64,000 nt of DNA from Chionis minor (taxonomy: Eukaryota > Chordata > Aves > Charadriiformes > Chionididae), in NCBI GenBank assembly GCA_013398295.1, contig VZSF01011189.1, forward strand, positions 62,001 through 126,000. Direction: 5' to 3'. Under the pieces are notes generated by a model. The model worked only from the letters and a program-made list of their open reading frames with translations, had not been told where the DNA came from and made no database searches. This document shows positions 23,640-36,479 of the stretch, piece after piece (position 1 is the stretch's first letter; each line of letters begins with the position of its first letter). Position numbers and translations under genes: made by a program.

Positions 23640-24430
23640 TTAACTGTCACGCCCGCAGAACCGGCGGCTGGGGACAGCGCTAGCCCCGCACACCCGCTTC
23701 CCCAGCGGCACCCTCGGGGCAGGAGAAAGTTTCCATTGTTTACAGCCGGTCGCACAACGCCCTCTGCAACGGCCGCCGCGGCGAGACCGGCCGCTGCGCT
23801 CCGCTCCTGCCCGGGCCCCGCCACCCGGCGCGGCGCGGCCCCCCTCGGCCACCTGCGCCAGGCGAGGCCCCGGCCCNNNNNNNNNNNNNNNNNNNNNNNN
23901 NNNNNNNNNNNNNNNNNNNNNNNNNNNNNNNNNNNNNNNNNNNNNNNNNNNNNNNNNNNNNNNNNNNNNNNNNNNNNNNNNNNNNNNNNNNNNNNNNNNN
24001 NNNNNNNNNNNNNNNNNNNNNNNNNNNNNNNNNNNNNNNNNNNNNNNNNNNNNNNNNNNNNNNNNNNNNNNNNNNNNNNNNNNNNNNNNNNNNNNNNNNN
24101 NNNNNNNNNNNNNNNNNNNNNNNNNNNNNNNNNNNNNNNNNNNNNNNNNNNNNNNNNNNNNNNNNNNNNNNNNNNNNNNNNNNNNNNNNNNNNNNNNNNN
24201 NNNNNNNNNNNNNNNNNNNNNNNNNNNNNNNNNNNNNNNNNNNNNNNNNNNNNNNNNNNNNNNNNNNNNNNNNNNNNNNNGGGGACGGGCGCCGCCACGT
24301 CCCTGTCCCTGTCCCTGTGCGGGGAAAGGCTCGCCGCCGGTCTCCGGGCGGGCCGGGGCTGCGCGGGGCTGCCGTGAGGGCACCGGTGCTCGGCCGCCAG
24401 CGGGAGCAGCCGCCATCACCTGAGGTGGCG
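23640..24430 (-). promoter_or_regulatory. CpG island and probable ZNF800 promoter / 5' UTR exon region
   Basis: Very GC-rich sequence dense in CpG flanks the assembly gap on both sides, just upstream of the first coding exon. It is the only such large island in the window. On the minus strand CCTCAG|GTGATGG at 24420/24419 is a good donor, so a 5' UTR exon may end at 24420, but a first exon inside the gap or at about 23650-23876 is equally possible. GATGGCGGC (24416-24408, minus strand) resembles a YY1 site. No TATA box is evident, as is usual for such promoters. A divergent transcript to the right is possible but not shown. Confidence 0.75.
23877..24280. other. Assembly gap (404 N)
   Basis: Run of 404 undetermined bases within the GC-rich promoter island. 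The flanks are GC-rich, so the gap probably reflects failed sequencing of high-GC DNA. Its true length is unknown. Long open frames that cross it are artefacts of translating N. Confidence 0.99.
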
Positions 24431-24485
24431 TTTCTGCCCGGTCTCAGCCTCGTCTGCTTTATTAGCGGGCTTGGTTTGTTTTAGG

Positions 24486-24511
24486 AAAAAAAACAAAACA
24501 AAACAAAACAC
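24486..24511 (+). repeat. (AAAAC)n simple repeat
   Basis: A run followed by repeated AAAAC units just right of the ZNF800 promoter island. Confidence 0.9.
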
Positions 24512-24519
24512 TGCCAGTT

Positions 24520-26570
24520 GGTCTAGTAAATTCACCATGGAAAAAGATACATCGGTGTTTTCAACGCCTGGAGGAAAAGGTTCTTCTCTGAGGGAGAACG
24601 TTGTGGTGCGTGTTCCAAATGTCGGCAAGAGGATGTTGGTGCCCGGGAGCGAAGGACCAGGCAGCTGGTGTCTGCGGATGCGTTTCCGCTTAGTCCCGCA
24701 CTCTGTGAGCCCGCTGCACTCTGTAGCTCGAGCTGGTGGAAAGGTGATAGTTCTTGCCAAAGGAAAGCCCGTAAGTCTTCTCACACTTGAGGAAAAGCTG
24801 CTCTCATTTAAGGAAAGACTTTTGTAAGATAAGCGTATCATTACAGAAAAAATGCTGAGTGGTGGTGCGAACACTGAAACAGTCTGCTAAGCTTTGGCTT
24901 GTGATACAATCGCTTCTTACTGCACATGGGATTCATGGTTTCAGACAAAGTTCAAAGTCAAATCTACTGTCCACGTTAGGCTGAAATGTCTCAGCAGCAG
25001 CATTTCTCAAGTCAGAGTTTTTACCATCTCTCACCGTCAGCTTTTAAGCAATATAGTTTTCTTCTAAAATACAGACATTTAGTTCACCAATGTCCATTTC
25101 CAAAGCAACAGGAGGCCAAATTCAAACCCCATAAAGTCCATTTGGGTTTTGGTTAACGAGCTTGAGACATCTCAAACATCGGAGAACACTTTGAACAGCC
25201 TAGTGTCAAGTAGTGTCTTGACGCTGAAGTACAGCAGAAGTCAGCTGAAACTGTCATGTTGGGCCTCCAAAGGAGGAGGACCTCTGCGTACGTCCAGAGG
25301 TGTTCTCCTCTCGATGAGCTCAGCTACAGCCTGAGCTCTGCTGCATTTTAGGCACAGACAGGAAGAGGCTTAAACTCCACCCTGCCGTGTGGTTGTGGTC
25401 AGCACTTGGGTGAAACTGTGAAGCTTGTGGGTATCAGGGTGCCGGGAGCACAGCTGTCAACTCTTCCTGCACGACAACCTACTGACTGTAGCACTTGCCC
25501 AGGAAGTAACAAACTTGGAGAATTAGCACTCCCCACCTCCCTGGACAGCTGGATATTGGATTCAGAGTAAGATCACCTTCCATTCTCACTGATGCCACTG
25601 TGCTACAAATGTCAAAATAGTAGAGTAACAGCAGCTTAACTTTGCATCTTGGTCATTTACCATGAACACAGGTAGCCCCATTACCTATATAATTTTACTG
25701 AGTAATCAAAAAATAAGAAAGAGAAAAGCAACCTGCAAATCATAATCTGAACAGTGGAAATTCAGAAACTTCTGGTTGTATTTGAAGTGACTGAAGAGGC
25801 TATGACAACTTCTGTGAGTGTCTGAATGCCACCAGTTAGCAGAAAAAAAGAAGCAAACGTGGTCTTCTTCATTTCCTGGTAAACTCCCAGCAGAAAGAAC
25901 TGGAGTAACAGAAGTCTGCAAACCTTTACTGATTTCTTACAATCCCAACTATCATTCATCTTAGTCTCAAAAAGGAGATCTGTTTTAACAAGTTTCCAAA
26001 AATAATCATCCACGTGTCCACTCCTGCCTCAGAAAAGTCTTGGCAAGATATGCTGTCTTCAAAGGTGGCCTGTCCAGTAGTAGTTCCTCCACTTCTTCCT
26101 TGAACTTCGTTGATAAAATCTAATAACATTTCTCAAGATCCAGCTCGTTTATGGGGACAATGCTTAAAGATTTGAACAGTGAGAAAAGGAATCCAGGGCA
26201 GGTGAACCACTGCATGGAATCAAGTGTTGGAGAGCAAGAGTGCCTGCCCAAATCGGTGGCAATGGTATTCCTCAATTCAGCACCCCCGTGAAACGTTTTT
26301 TAGCATGTCCTTTGCTGAGGTCCAGCTCACTGTAGAATATTTTACTGTAATAGTCATCTCTCAATTACTGAGTTACCTTGATAATCGGCTTATAAATGTC
26401 ATCTCCTAAGTGTAAAGATCAAAACCAATGGACAATGCAAAAGCTTATTAGTGCTACTTCTGCCAGTTCTATAACTGTATTAATTCCTCTTCAGCTTCAG
26501 AAAAATCATGATTTCTTACATATCACATGCACAATTTCAGATATAGGTCAAACCCCGTATAAAATTATGG
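24520..26570. other. Intergenic right of the ZNF800 promoter, no gene seen
   Basis: Mixed-composition sequence. An open frame of 118 codons (24471-24827, plus strand) lies close to the island and could belong to a divergent non-coding transcript, but nothing in its protein is recognisable. No repeat family was recognised up to about 26570. Confidence 0.5.
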
Positions 26571-27550
26571 ACCAATTTAGGCTGGAGGTCATCTTGCCCA
26601 GTCTTGCTTAGAGCAGGACTATCTTCAAAGTCAAATCATGTTGCTCAGAGCATTGTCGTATCAAGTCTTGACAATCTCCAAGACTGGAGATTCCATAGCT
26701 TCTATGGGCTTCTTCTTTTGTGTTTAGCCACTCTCATTGTGAATTTTTTCTCCTATCCAAACAAAGTTTCTTTTTTTGCAGCTGATGGCCATTCCCGCTT
26801 GTCCTTTTCCTGTTTATCTCTGAAAAAAAGTCTAGTTCCACCTTCTTGATAAACCCCACTCAGTGAAGCGTGGGGATTATGTCCTTTCTCAACGTTCTCT
26901 TCTTCAAGGTAAACTGAATTCCTTCAGCCTCTCATCATATGCTCCAGCCCCTGGAACCATCTCAGTTACCTTCTTCTGGATACTCTTCATTTTCTGAGTA
27001 TCTCTTGCATACTCGGGAGCCCAAACTGGACCCAGTATTCCAGATGTGGCCTCACAAATGCCAAGTAGAGGAGAATAATAATTTCCCTTCACCTGCTGGC
27101 TATAAACTTGTTAATGTAGCATGGTACGTGGTTGGCCTTTGTTACCTGAAAGGTGCAGTGCTGACCTTCATTCAGCTTTTTCAATGGGACCCATGGGTCC
27201 CTTTTTGCAGAGCTGCTACTTCCTCAGTCAGTCCCCAGCCTCTACCATTGCATGGGTTTTTTTTCATCCTGGGTGCAAGATTTTGTCTTGTCAACCCATT
27301 CTCCAGCTTGTTCAAGGTCTCCTCATAGGGCAACCCTGTCCTCCAGCTCGTCAGCCACTCCCCCAGTTTCACATCATGCATGTGCTGGGGCTGCATTCCA
27401 ACTCATCATCCAGATCGTTGACTGTCTTAAACACGCAATATTGCTCCTTGAGGAACACCACCTATAACTAGCTGCCAATAAGATTTCAAGCTACTGACTG
27501 CAACCCTTTTGACCCTGAGAGTCCAGCCAGCTATACACTTTGTAGTATAT
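26571..27550 (-). mobile_element. Old diverged CR1 LINE (3' portion)
   Basis: Reverse-strand CR1. From left to right the plus strand shows GGAGGTCATCTTGCCCAGTC, GTTGCTCAGAGCATTGTCGT, TCTCCAAGACTGGAGATTCC, GGAGCCCAAACTGGACCCAG, TATTCCAGATGTGGCCTCAC and, near 27512-27530, TGAGAGTCCAGCCAGC, which corresponds to the WLDG(R/C) part of the reverse transcriptase ORF. Many substitutions and indels and no intact frame, so it is older than the copy at 28681. Confidence 0.88.
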
Positions 27551-28680
27551 ACCTACCTTGTCGTCTTCGCACACAGCTCCATTTGGATTTGGCTGGAGGG
27601 ATGCCATGAGAGCCAGCATGGAAACCCTAGCTAAAACCAAGGTAAATGACACCCCCTGCTTTCCCCTCATGCAGAGCGCCACTCATTTCATCGTAAAAGA
27701 CAATGAGATTGTTTAAGTAAAATTCGCCCTTCTGCCTTCCCCCTCTCCAGTTTTAGTAATTCCAATTAAATTGAGGTTAAGTACTGTACTATTTAGTTTG
27801 GTGGGGGGGCAGGGAGGAAGTTGCTTATTTTTGGAGGATGGCCAAATAGCAGCTGAAGTCTTATTCTGTCTTAAATGCATTTTCATCACTTTTGTGGAAG
27901 ACAGAAAAAATGGGCGGTGTTGCATGCATGTGTGAATCTCAGGAACTTAGTTGACCTTGTAACTTCTTTGTGGGTGGAAGACCTTTATCTGTATATTGTT
28001 GTGTTTGACTCATGATGCGGTTTATAATGTAATCAATTAGTGATGTGGGCAAGCAAATGCACCAAATCTTTGACCAGTCGGATAGCCAGTCACGTGCAAA
28101 GTGTCTCTGGAACAGATAAAAGTTGCCAGCACGGATCAGGTAGTTCCACCTGACCTAGCAGAAGATGCCTTGGGGACGATAATTGCAGAGTGGAGTCCTT
28201 TCAGCCAGTGACTGGCCACTGTGTATGAGAACTTCGGATCAGGGTGTCAGGGATCCCAGTAAAGCTCATGTCACAACGCACTGCTGCAGTTGGATAAACT
28301 GGAACTAAGACCTGATTTGAGTTTCATTGCGTAAATGAAGAACGAGCAGGTGATGTTGCCTGATTTTGAAAAATGGAATGTTCCTCCATTAAATATAAAT
28401 GATAAGTGTAATCTATAAATACCTTATAATAAAACTTCTTGAATAAAAACGGTGGGGCAAAAATTGGGTAAGCTTTCTTTTTGTCTTACATAGCTAAGAA
28501 AAGATTGATGAAAATAGAGGACAGAGGTTTTTAAAACAATAAGAAGTAATTCTTCACACAATCCATAATTACTTTGGATCCAGGGAACATGGAAATTCGC
28601 AGCTAAACTGTATACAATGTTAAAAAGTGCAGCATGCTCTTCCATGTAACAAAGATAAGGATGAAAATCCTTTTCACGCA
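27551..28680. other. Intergenic between two CR1 copies
   Basis: Unique-looking AT-rich sequence with no supported gene. Confidence 0.6.
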
Positions 28681-29470
28681 GAATCACAGAATGTTAGGGG
28701 TTGGAAGGGACCTCTAGAATCTGGTCCAACCCCCCTGCCAGAGCAGGTCCACCTACAGCAGGTTGCACAGGATGGCGTCCAGGTGGGTTTGGAATGTTTC
28801 CAGAGTCGGAGACTCCACCACCTCTCTGGGAAGCCTGTTCCAGTGCTCTGCCAGTCTCAAAGGAAAGAAGTTCCTCCTCATGTTGAGATGGAACTTCCTA
28901 TATTTGAGTTTGTATCCATTGCCTCTTGTCCTGTCACTGGGCACCACTGAAAAAAGACTGGCCCCCTCCTCCCAGCACCCTCCTTTTAAGTATTTGTAGA
29001 CATTTATGAGATCCCTCCTCAGCCTTCTCTTCTCCAGACTAAAAAGTCCCAACTCCCTCAGCCTTCCTCATAAGAAAGATACTCCAGCCCCCTAATCATC
29101 TTTGAGGCCCTTCACTGCACCCTCTCCAGCAGTTCCCTGGCCTTCTTAAACTGGGGAGCCCAGAACTGGACACAGTACTCCAGATGTGGCCTCACCAGGG
29201 CAGAGTAGAGGGGGAGGATGACCTCCCTTGACCTGCTTGCCGCACTCTTCTTGATGCACCCCAGGATGCCATTGGCCTTCTTGGCCACAAGGGCACATTG
29301 CTGGCTCATGATCGTCCTGTTGTCCACCAGGACTCCCAGGTCCCTCACTGCAGAGCTGCTTTCCTTTTTTCCCCTATCCTGTACTGGAGCATGGGGTTAT
29401 TCCTCCCCAGGTGCAGGACCCTACACTTGCTTTTGTTGAATTTCGTAAGGTTTTTCCCTGCCCAACTCTC
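28681..29470 (-). mobile_element. CR1 LINE, 5'-truncated, C-terminal ORF2 plus 3' UTR
   Basis: Well-preserved reverse-strand CR1 of about 790 bp. The 3' end (plus strand CAGAATCACAGAATG... TTGGAAGGGACCTCTAGAAT) is at the left. On the minus strand the C-terminus of the LINE ORF2 is readable around 29348-29112, with the motifs [27 protein letters not shown] and [11 protein letters not shown]; after a break at about 29100 the frame continues as [20 protein letters not shown] and [20 protein letters not shown]. 5' truncation is typical of CR1 retrotransposition. Not functional. Confidence 0.96.
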
Positions 29471-32400
29471 ATGTAAGTTCTAGGCATAAAATACATTATT
29501 AGCGGAGGTTTTTTCAAGTTCAGCTTTTGTTCTTTGGCTGATGTTCTCAACAATAGGCTTTGAAACAGCATCTTTATTTATTCATTGCCTTTTAAATGAT
29601 ATGGAACTGGTGAGATGTTTTGAACTGAGACTTCTGCTACAACTTGATGATCAAATTCTTTTGTAATTGTTTCTCTGTTGTGGTTAATGGCTTTGAGAAA
29701 GCCCAAATTCAGAACAATTTCTCTTAGTTACTAGATTGTGCTTCCAAAATGTATAATGAAGTATTCTAGCAAGGGAGGTATTTTTTGGTAGAGGATATTG
29801 AAGCATTATCTCAGATAGTTGTGGTAGTAGGTTTAGTGTCCACTGAGAGGTTTTGTTCTGCCAAAGGGCTGGTAGTAACACCTGCTGAGATGCCTTACCA
29901 TCTGTTTATACATCTAAGAGCTGTAAGATTTGATTAGTAAAACTTTTCCTCACATGCTGTGACCGCTGACATTTTTTTCTGTATTTGGGATGCATTTTGG
30001 ATGAAGCACCTGGCTTCACAGTAGTTTTTCCTAGGAGATAATAATTGTAAGTTGGAGTGAATTAATGCTGTGATGCTGCACTGAGCAGAGTTTGGGTTTG
30101 CAGAGACAAAGGTAAAGTTGCATAAACTCGGAATGGTCTCACACGTGATGTGTGCTAAGCAGTGTCACAAATCATAGTCATAAAGTGTTTCACTGCAAAT
30201 ACCGATATTCCAGCATTCCTTAATACATCAGTCAGTTCATCTTACTGATTTGATGTGGCTTCACCTAATGTTCTCACTGGAAGCATCCCGTGATGAACTG
30301 TACCTTTGCAAACTCCAGATTAAACAGATTTTAGACATAGAAGTCTGAGAGCAATTCAGATTGTTTCAGGCATATTAAGACTCCTTTGTTAAAGTCTTTG
30401 TGTCTGTGGTGGCCAGATGGGTAGAACACTCACCAAGGAAGCAGAAGACCTTGATTTCTAAATCCTAAACTACAAGTTAGAGACCCCTTTTGTTAAGCAC
30501 AAGGCACAGTCCAATCAGGAATGCAAGAGCTGGGGGGCTAAAGAGAGATTAACAAAGACAGGCTGATTCTACTGAGAATGCAGTTAACTTGGGGAAGGGG
30601 AAAAACAATACTGAGTTCTGGGTGCAATTCCCAATGCTGTTTATTTATTTATATCCAATGATGCTTAAATGGGAAAGGAATAAACCAGTCTTTAGAGGAC
30701 AGACATGTTGACTTACAGATAAAGGTGGGATCACTCAGACAACTCTAAGTTGTTTTCTTTGGGTCAGTCACTGCAAAAAAGTACATTAAAAGTGTTTTAT
30801 GCACTACAGATGGAACGATGTGAACTAGTTCTCCTCATGCCATTTTACGATCCCATACAACTTGCTTGCAATATTCACAGTTTTAAACTGCGTATATTTA
30901 TATGCCTCATGCTTTCGGTGGAATCTTAAAATTAAATTCAGTAATATTTGCATCAAATCTACGTTTGCACAATTGGAATGTTTAGACTATTCTTATACCT
31001 TAGCCTTGACAATAAATTATGGAAAATCCTTGGGCTAGAATAATTCTGAATCTTAGTCAATGCGTATTCCAGTCTAACAAGCAGCTGCATCTGTATGCTC
31101 TGTTCCCAATCAACGGAAAGCTTCATTACCCTTTTGGGATAAAAATAAACTGTTACATGTATTATCTTAGCCATAATTCATTTATTTACAAAGTTCGTAA
31201 ATCTCGTAATTAATTAGACTTCTCATGAGGTCCAATTCCCTCTGTGCTTTCTGGTGCACTACTATAAAGTTTAGCAAAGGGAGCAATTTGCAATGCATCT
31301 CTCCCCTGGGAGATCCCATCTTATCACAGCATCAACCTATCCTGGTTTTTTCCCTTGCTGTCCTTCAGCTTTGATTCCTGGTTGCACAGTGACACAGCTT
31401 CATGTGAAAGCAGGGAAAATTTTCTGCTCTAGAATTATTTAGCTCATCATTACAGCACTTTTGTGGAAGCATGAGCTGGTGGTTCAGTCTCCAGCAAGGC
31501 TATGCGGGGACTGGAATCCGTGTTTCCCATTTCAGTGCTGCACCTTCTTCTGACAGCGGTTTCTGACAGTGGCAGGGGAGTTGGAAAGCATACAGAGCGA
31601 ATGCTTTTTTAAATGTCTGGTTAGCTAGAAACAACTGAGAAGAAAAGCTTTGGCAAACTGCAGGTGACATGGTGTGACCATTGTAACGCACCAAGAAGAC
31701 ATTCTGAATCATCAGATCAGTGTGGTCAGTAACCCTCTCTTACAAAGAATAAGGAAAAAGAGTCTAACTGCGTTGAGTACGTACCTTGGGTAGTTTTGAC
31801 TGGGACTTGCACACTTGCGCCATTAGAACCTTAACCTCAACTAACCAAGTCCCAGTATTCTCATTTCCTCCTCATGGATTTCTAGCAGGTACAACATGAA
31901 TTGAAACCTTAAAATAATTTGTCTTGTATAGCTTTCTTTAAGAAAAGCATCGTTCTGTGTAAGTATTCTCCCCTTCTTACTTTTGTTCACTTTTGGTTTA
32001 CTGTTACCTACTTAGCTGGGTAAAAAGGTATGCTTCTCATGGTACAGATACATTGTTTAACAAAAGAATGAATCTAATCAAATATATTAGGGAACATGGA
32101 AGACTTGCTTACGGTATTATATAATGAATTTGCATCTTCTTACCACATTCAGTTTTCATCCAGTCCAGTGATTTTTTTCCCCTGTGCAGTCTTCCTGTAG
32201 AATGAACATGAAGTTAATTTAATTCATGTTCTCATCCCTGATTAATCTGATTAATACAGAATGCAACCAGATATGCAACACAATGAGATGCATGCTTTCA
32301 GAAATTATTTAATTGAGACATATATATTTTAAGGGTTTAATTATACTTATGACATGCACTAGGAAATGGAGGAGAATGCATCTGGATAAGCGATTTGAGA

Positions 32401-32500
32401 CCAAATGCAGACCTGGTCTAGCGTGCTGATTCATAAGGTGATCCTGTTCTGTACTGCATAGTCTATATAAAAATGATTTCAATTTATGAATCTAGGGAAG
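29471..32500. other. Intergenic, no gene seen
   Basis: AT-rich sequence. The one recognisable piece is a possible tRNA-derived SINE relic at 30406-30466. Confidence 0.55.
30406..30466 (+). mobile_element. Possible old tRNA-derived SINE (MIR-like) relic
   Basis: GTGGCCAGATGGGTAGAACA followed by CTCACCAAGGAAGCAGAAGA and CCTTGATTTCTAAATCC resembles the tRNA-like head of amniote MIR-type SINEs (A-box-like TGGGTAGAACACTC, B-box-like TTGATTTCTAAATCC). Short and diverged; based on recalled pattern only. Confidence 0.4.
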
Positions 32501-32569
32501 TTTAAAATCAGTATAAAGCATTGCCAGCTGTCTCTTTCTTCTGTAGGTGGTGGCAGAGGGTGTAGACTG

Positions 32570-33030
32570 TCAAAGACAAAAGAGAGAGGAGGAAAAAGAA
32601 GACAGAAAAATTCCTAGTCCTTTCAGTGGAAAAGATAAAGCAGCAGAGTCCTAAGCATATTTTGAAACGTGCTGGTGAGAGGAAAGTACCAGAGAAAATT
32701 GGGCAAGGGCATATGTTTCTCTGTGCGCGCATATGTATGTGTGCATACGCACTTGTATGGATATAGAGTGGGAAGGGGTAGGAAGCGGTAGAGAGTGGGA
32801 GGTAGTTCATAGCAAGAGGAGAGTGAGAGAAATATACCTGGGCGGAATCTCAGAGAAGGAAAAGGAGAGTGAGAGAGATTTGTGAGAAGAGGGGAGAAAG
32901 AATTGCGAAAGGCATAGAAAAGATTTAGAATGAAAGGAGGTGCAATAACCTAAAAATAATGCAGGCAAGACTGAGAGCGAGAAGTGTAACAGAAAAGGGG
33001 AGGAAGAAGTAGGAAGTCAAGAAAGAAAGA
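32570..33030 (+). repeat. Purine-rich (GA-rich) low-complexity region
   Basis: The plus strand is strongly purine-biased with many GAGAGA, GGAGGAAAAAG and GGGGAGGAAG blocks, interrupted by the alternating tract near 32722. No coding potential was recognised. Confidence 0.8.
32722..32752. repeat. Alternating purine-pyrimidine tract (Z-DNA-prone)
   Basis: 31 bases of perfect purine-pyrimidine alternation, including GTGCGCGCATATGTATGTGT and ending GCATACGCAC. The CG/TG steps favour Z-DNA. Confidence 0.9.
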
Positions 33031-33256
33031 GCAAACAGTAGAATTCATTAAGCCAAGTTTTCTGAGGGTTTATAATTTGTAATGAGATTAACCTGTTTGC
33101 TGACCATTTCCATGGCATTTGCAGTAAAAGCAAACCAAAAGTATAAACGTAAGCATCCCGTCCCTGGGTTTAATCAGAGCCACACTTCTTAGCAAATTCA
33201 GAAATAGTAAGATTATTTCTATTCCAAAAGGAAGCAACTATTTTCATAAGCTTATT

Positions 33257-33279
33257 TATGCACGTGTGTGTGTGTGTAT
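33257..33279 (+). repeat. (TG)n microsatellite
   Basis: TATGCACGTGTGTGTGTGTG plus TAT: a short alternating TG tract. Confidence 0.9.
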
Positions 33280-35195
33280 CTGTATGTAAATCATGTCATA
33301 TATTCCAGGACAATAGCAAAATTTTAAATTTTGCTTAGGACATTCTGCTTTCCTTCACAAATTTGCAAGCTGTTACTCAACATAAAGGAACAAGTACAAG
33401 TACTTTGAGATGTCTGAGGACAAACCATGAAAACAAAAAAAAATTAGAATTTCTGAAATAATACTGTCAAAAGTCCTACAAAAGAACAAGAAGTGGTAGA
33501 AATCCAATATATAAGTTAGTTAAATACAACCAGCCCAATCAGCATAAAAATACTGTTTCACATAAAGAAGGACTACAAATGATAAATGATGAATTGAAAG
33601 AAGAATGAAACTGTGCATCGCCTAATGGATACCGGTGATAGGCAGCTGATAAGCCAGTCTGCGTATGTCTGGGAAAGCATATCCATATAAATGAACTGCC
33701 CCCAGTGGGAGAATGATGGGGTTTCCACCCTCTGCCTGGCTCCACTCAGCTTGCTGGAATGTTGTAACACTCGAGACCTTGCGCACTCTGTCAAAATCGG
33801 TTGAAATTTTCAAGAAGGTTTGAAAGCTATTGTGAGCCTCGGACTGACAAGAACATGCAACAGAGTACATCTTGCTTTTTGAGGAAGTGAGACTAACACT
33901 GTAGAAAAGCAAAAAAAGCTGAGAGATTTATTCAGATAGACAGCTGATTGCCACTACATTAAAGCCAAATATAGTTTGCATTTCCACTGCAAATTAGATT
34001 TGCTTCTTCGATAGCAGTACATGGCATGTCTAATTGGGACTAGAAGCCCAAAATAAAGGACAGTTGCTTTGAAATAAAGTCAATGACAATAAACTAAAGG
34101 TACAAATTGGGAGGTACAAAGCACAACACAAATCTGGACAAAAGACAGCAAATACACAAAAGTACAACAAATATGACAGAAAAGATTGACACAAGGCTGT
34201 TCCTATTTCCCTGTCCAAAATTAAAGAATGCATAAGAAGGATATACGCTAAAAAAACAGGAATCACAAGACTAAGAAATGATGACAGAAATAGTATTCGA
34301 CAATAAAAGAAGTGGGCAGTTACGTCAGTAGCGACATATTTCAGCATCCTCCATTCACACTGGAATTAGACAGCAATGACAAATAGTCTCAAGGAATCAA
34401 ACCTCAAAGAGAGAATGAATCCCTATAATGAGCAGGACTGATCTGCTCCGTCGCTGACCTGCTGGGTCTCTTTTTCACATTTTGACAGCACCTGTGTATA
34501 TGAAATTTATGCTAATGAAACTTAACTGAACTGAGATTGGCAGGGGATATTCTAGCCGGGGATATTTTGTCCATGAAGGAGTGCATCATGACTCTTGCTC
34601 AAACTGTTCTTATCCCACAACTTTTACTATTTATTTCTTTTTAATGTGTTAAAGAAAATGTTGGTATGCAAATCAGCATTTTTTTCATTCACAATTTGGC
34701 ACACTTTTCTGAAACTTCCTTGAAAATAACATCGGATGGGATATTTAATTGGCCACTCGAAATGTATTGTCCAAGCACCATGCCAGCTGCCTCTCAGGTG
34801 AATTAATTCTGTCATTTGCTTCACTTACAATACATCTCCCTGAACTACTGCACAGTTAACAACTGTATTGTATTAATCGGTATAGATATTAGAGAATAGT
34901 TCTGAAAAACAAGTGAATTTGGTCTTATCACTAGCTTGGTGAACATGTTGTGTCTCCCAATTTTTCCTGTCACATAGAGTATGTAGCATAGACTGGGTCC
35001 CAGGCAGCTAGTAAATTCAGCTATGGGCAAAGGAATAAACCATAGCCCGTAGAGGATAGTAGTAGCCCTGGGCTATTACATAGCAAAAGAATAGTTGGAT
35101 TCCATTAATTCAGCATTGATGGTAACTCATCCTGTATTCTAAGATATAAATATTGGAATGGGGTAAACACATTATTTAACATATATGATGTATTT
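33280..35195. other. Intergenic, no gene seen
   Basis: AT-rich unique-looking sequence. Short open frames have no recognisable domains. Confidence 0.55.
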
Positions 35196-35199
35196 AAAG

Positions 35200-35570
35200 A
35201 AGAGGAAAATGACAAGCCAAGGATTTAAGAAACCTGACAGTTTACTTTCAAGCAGTGGAAGACACTATTATTAAGTATTTAGAAGATAAAGGGGATTTGT
35301 AAAAGCCAACATAGACTTGCCCAGTACAAATCATGACAAGCCATCTAATTTCCTTAATGAGTAATAGGCTTTGAGAAAAAAAGAAGTAGAATCTAGCAGG
35401 ATTTCAGGAAGGCTTTTGATGTTTTCTTCTGTGAGATGCTCATTCATAGGCAAGCTCATGTGACTAGGAAACCACATGCAAAGAGAACTTATCAATGGTT
35501 TACTGTCAAACTAGAAAATTATATTAAGACTCTGTCCTGCTCCAATACCATTAAATATGTGCACTCATAA
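35200..35570 (+). mobile_element. Ancient CR1-type LINE fragment (reverse transcriptase region)
   Basis: TTTGTAAAAGCCAACATAGA, then CATCTAATTTCCTTAATGAG and AAGGCTTTTGATGTTTTCTT followed by CATTCATAGGCAAGCTCATG matches the DNA of the CR1 reverse transcriptase block that encodes the (D)F(S)KAFD(T)V region. Full of stops and indels. It repeats a segment also present, equally decayed, near 36950-37020, so this is a separate copy. Confidence 0.6.
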
Positions 35571-36479
35571 CTTGGTATGTTTTTAAATTTTAGGTAATTT
35601 GAAGCTGAAGGATTTGCAAGCACGCAGAAGGCAAGCATGAGAATTTAAAATTATTTTGATAAATTCAAAGAATAGTCTCCAAAAAGAAGACATTTCAAGT
35701 TTGGAAATGGGAAATTCTGCTCTCAGGTAAGAATAGACACTATGTGGCTGGGATGCAGGCATTAATAATTAAAAAATCACACGGGAATAAGGTAAAGATG
35801 CTACCAGAGTGTGTGTGTACATGTATCTCTGTGAATTATATCCTAAATAGGAGAAGTATAATATTAGAGCTACAGTTTATCAGATTACCAGAATGGTGAC
35901 AGTTACCACAAACTGATGAAGAAATTGGTGAGGTAGGAAATTATAACAATGAGAGACTTCAATTGTTTGCTGTCATGCGATTAAGATCCCTGGCAATCAG
36001 GAAGCACATGCGAATAGCCCATCTTGAGATGGTAAGGGTTATGGACAAAATGAGATGAGACTTCCTCACCAGTAACATTCAAATTTTGAGAAGAAAAGGA
36101 AAATTTGAAAGAAACAGATAAAAAAAGTTTGCATTGCATTGGGGACTTTATAAAAACATTATGTTACAGGCCAAGAGTCAATGAATACCATAAATTAGAA
36201 AGATAGCAAAAGCATTTAAAACCAAAACAACACTAGTGTCATTAAACTGCAAAGGAAGATGCTAAAATATAGAAATAACTTCAAAAAAAACCCCATGTAG
36301 TCATGTCCAAAAGAGTTAAAAAAACAGAAGGAGGAGCTCTGTGAAGTTAGAAGTAAAATCACACGTAAGTCCGAAAGCACTATTTGGAAGAAAGAAGCCG
36401 TAGCTAAATGTTCAAAGCCATCTTAACCACATCAAAATGAAGCAGCTCACCAGACCATCATTGGAACTGATCAGTGATC

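Noticed and set aside
23585..24419. Long open frames of 213-259 codons across the promoter island
   Set aside because: Most of their length is the run of N, and the rest is GC-rich promoter sequence.
24471..24827. 118-codon frame just right of the ZNF800 promoter as a divergent protein gene
   Set aside because: Its first part translates the AAAAC simple repeat and the rest matches nothing known. A divergent non-coding RNA remains possible.
29112..29348. Reverse-transcriptase-like peptide as a host gene
   Set aside because: It is the C-terminal ORF2 of a truncated CR1 LINE, as are the frames at 47968-48360, 48444-48710 and 62647-62916.
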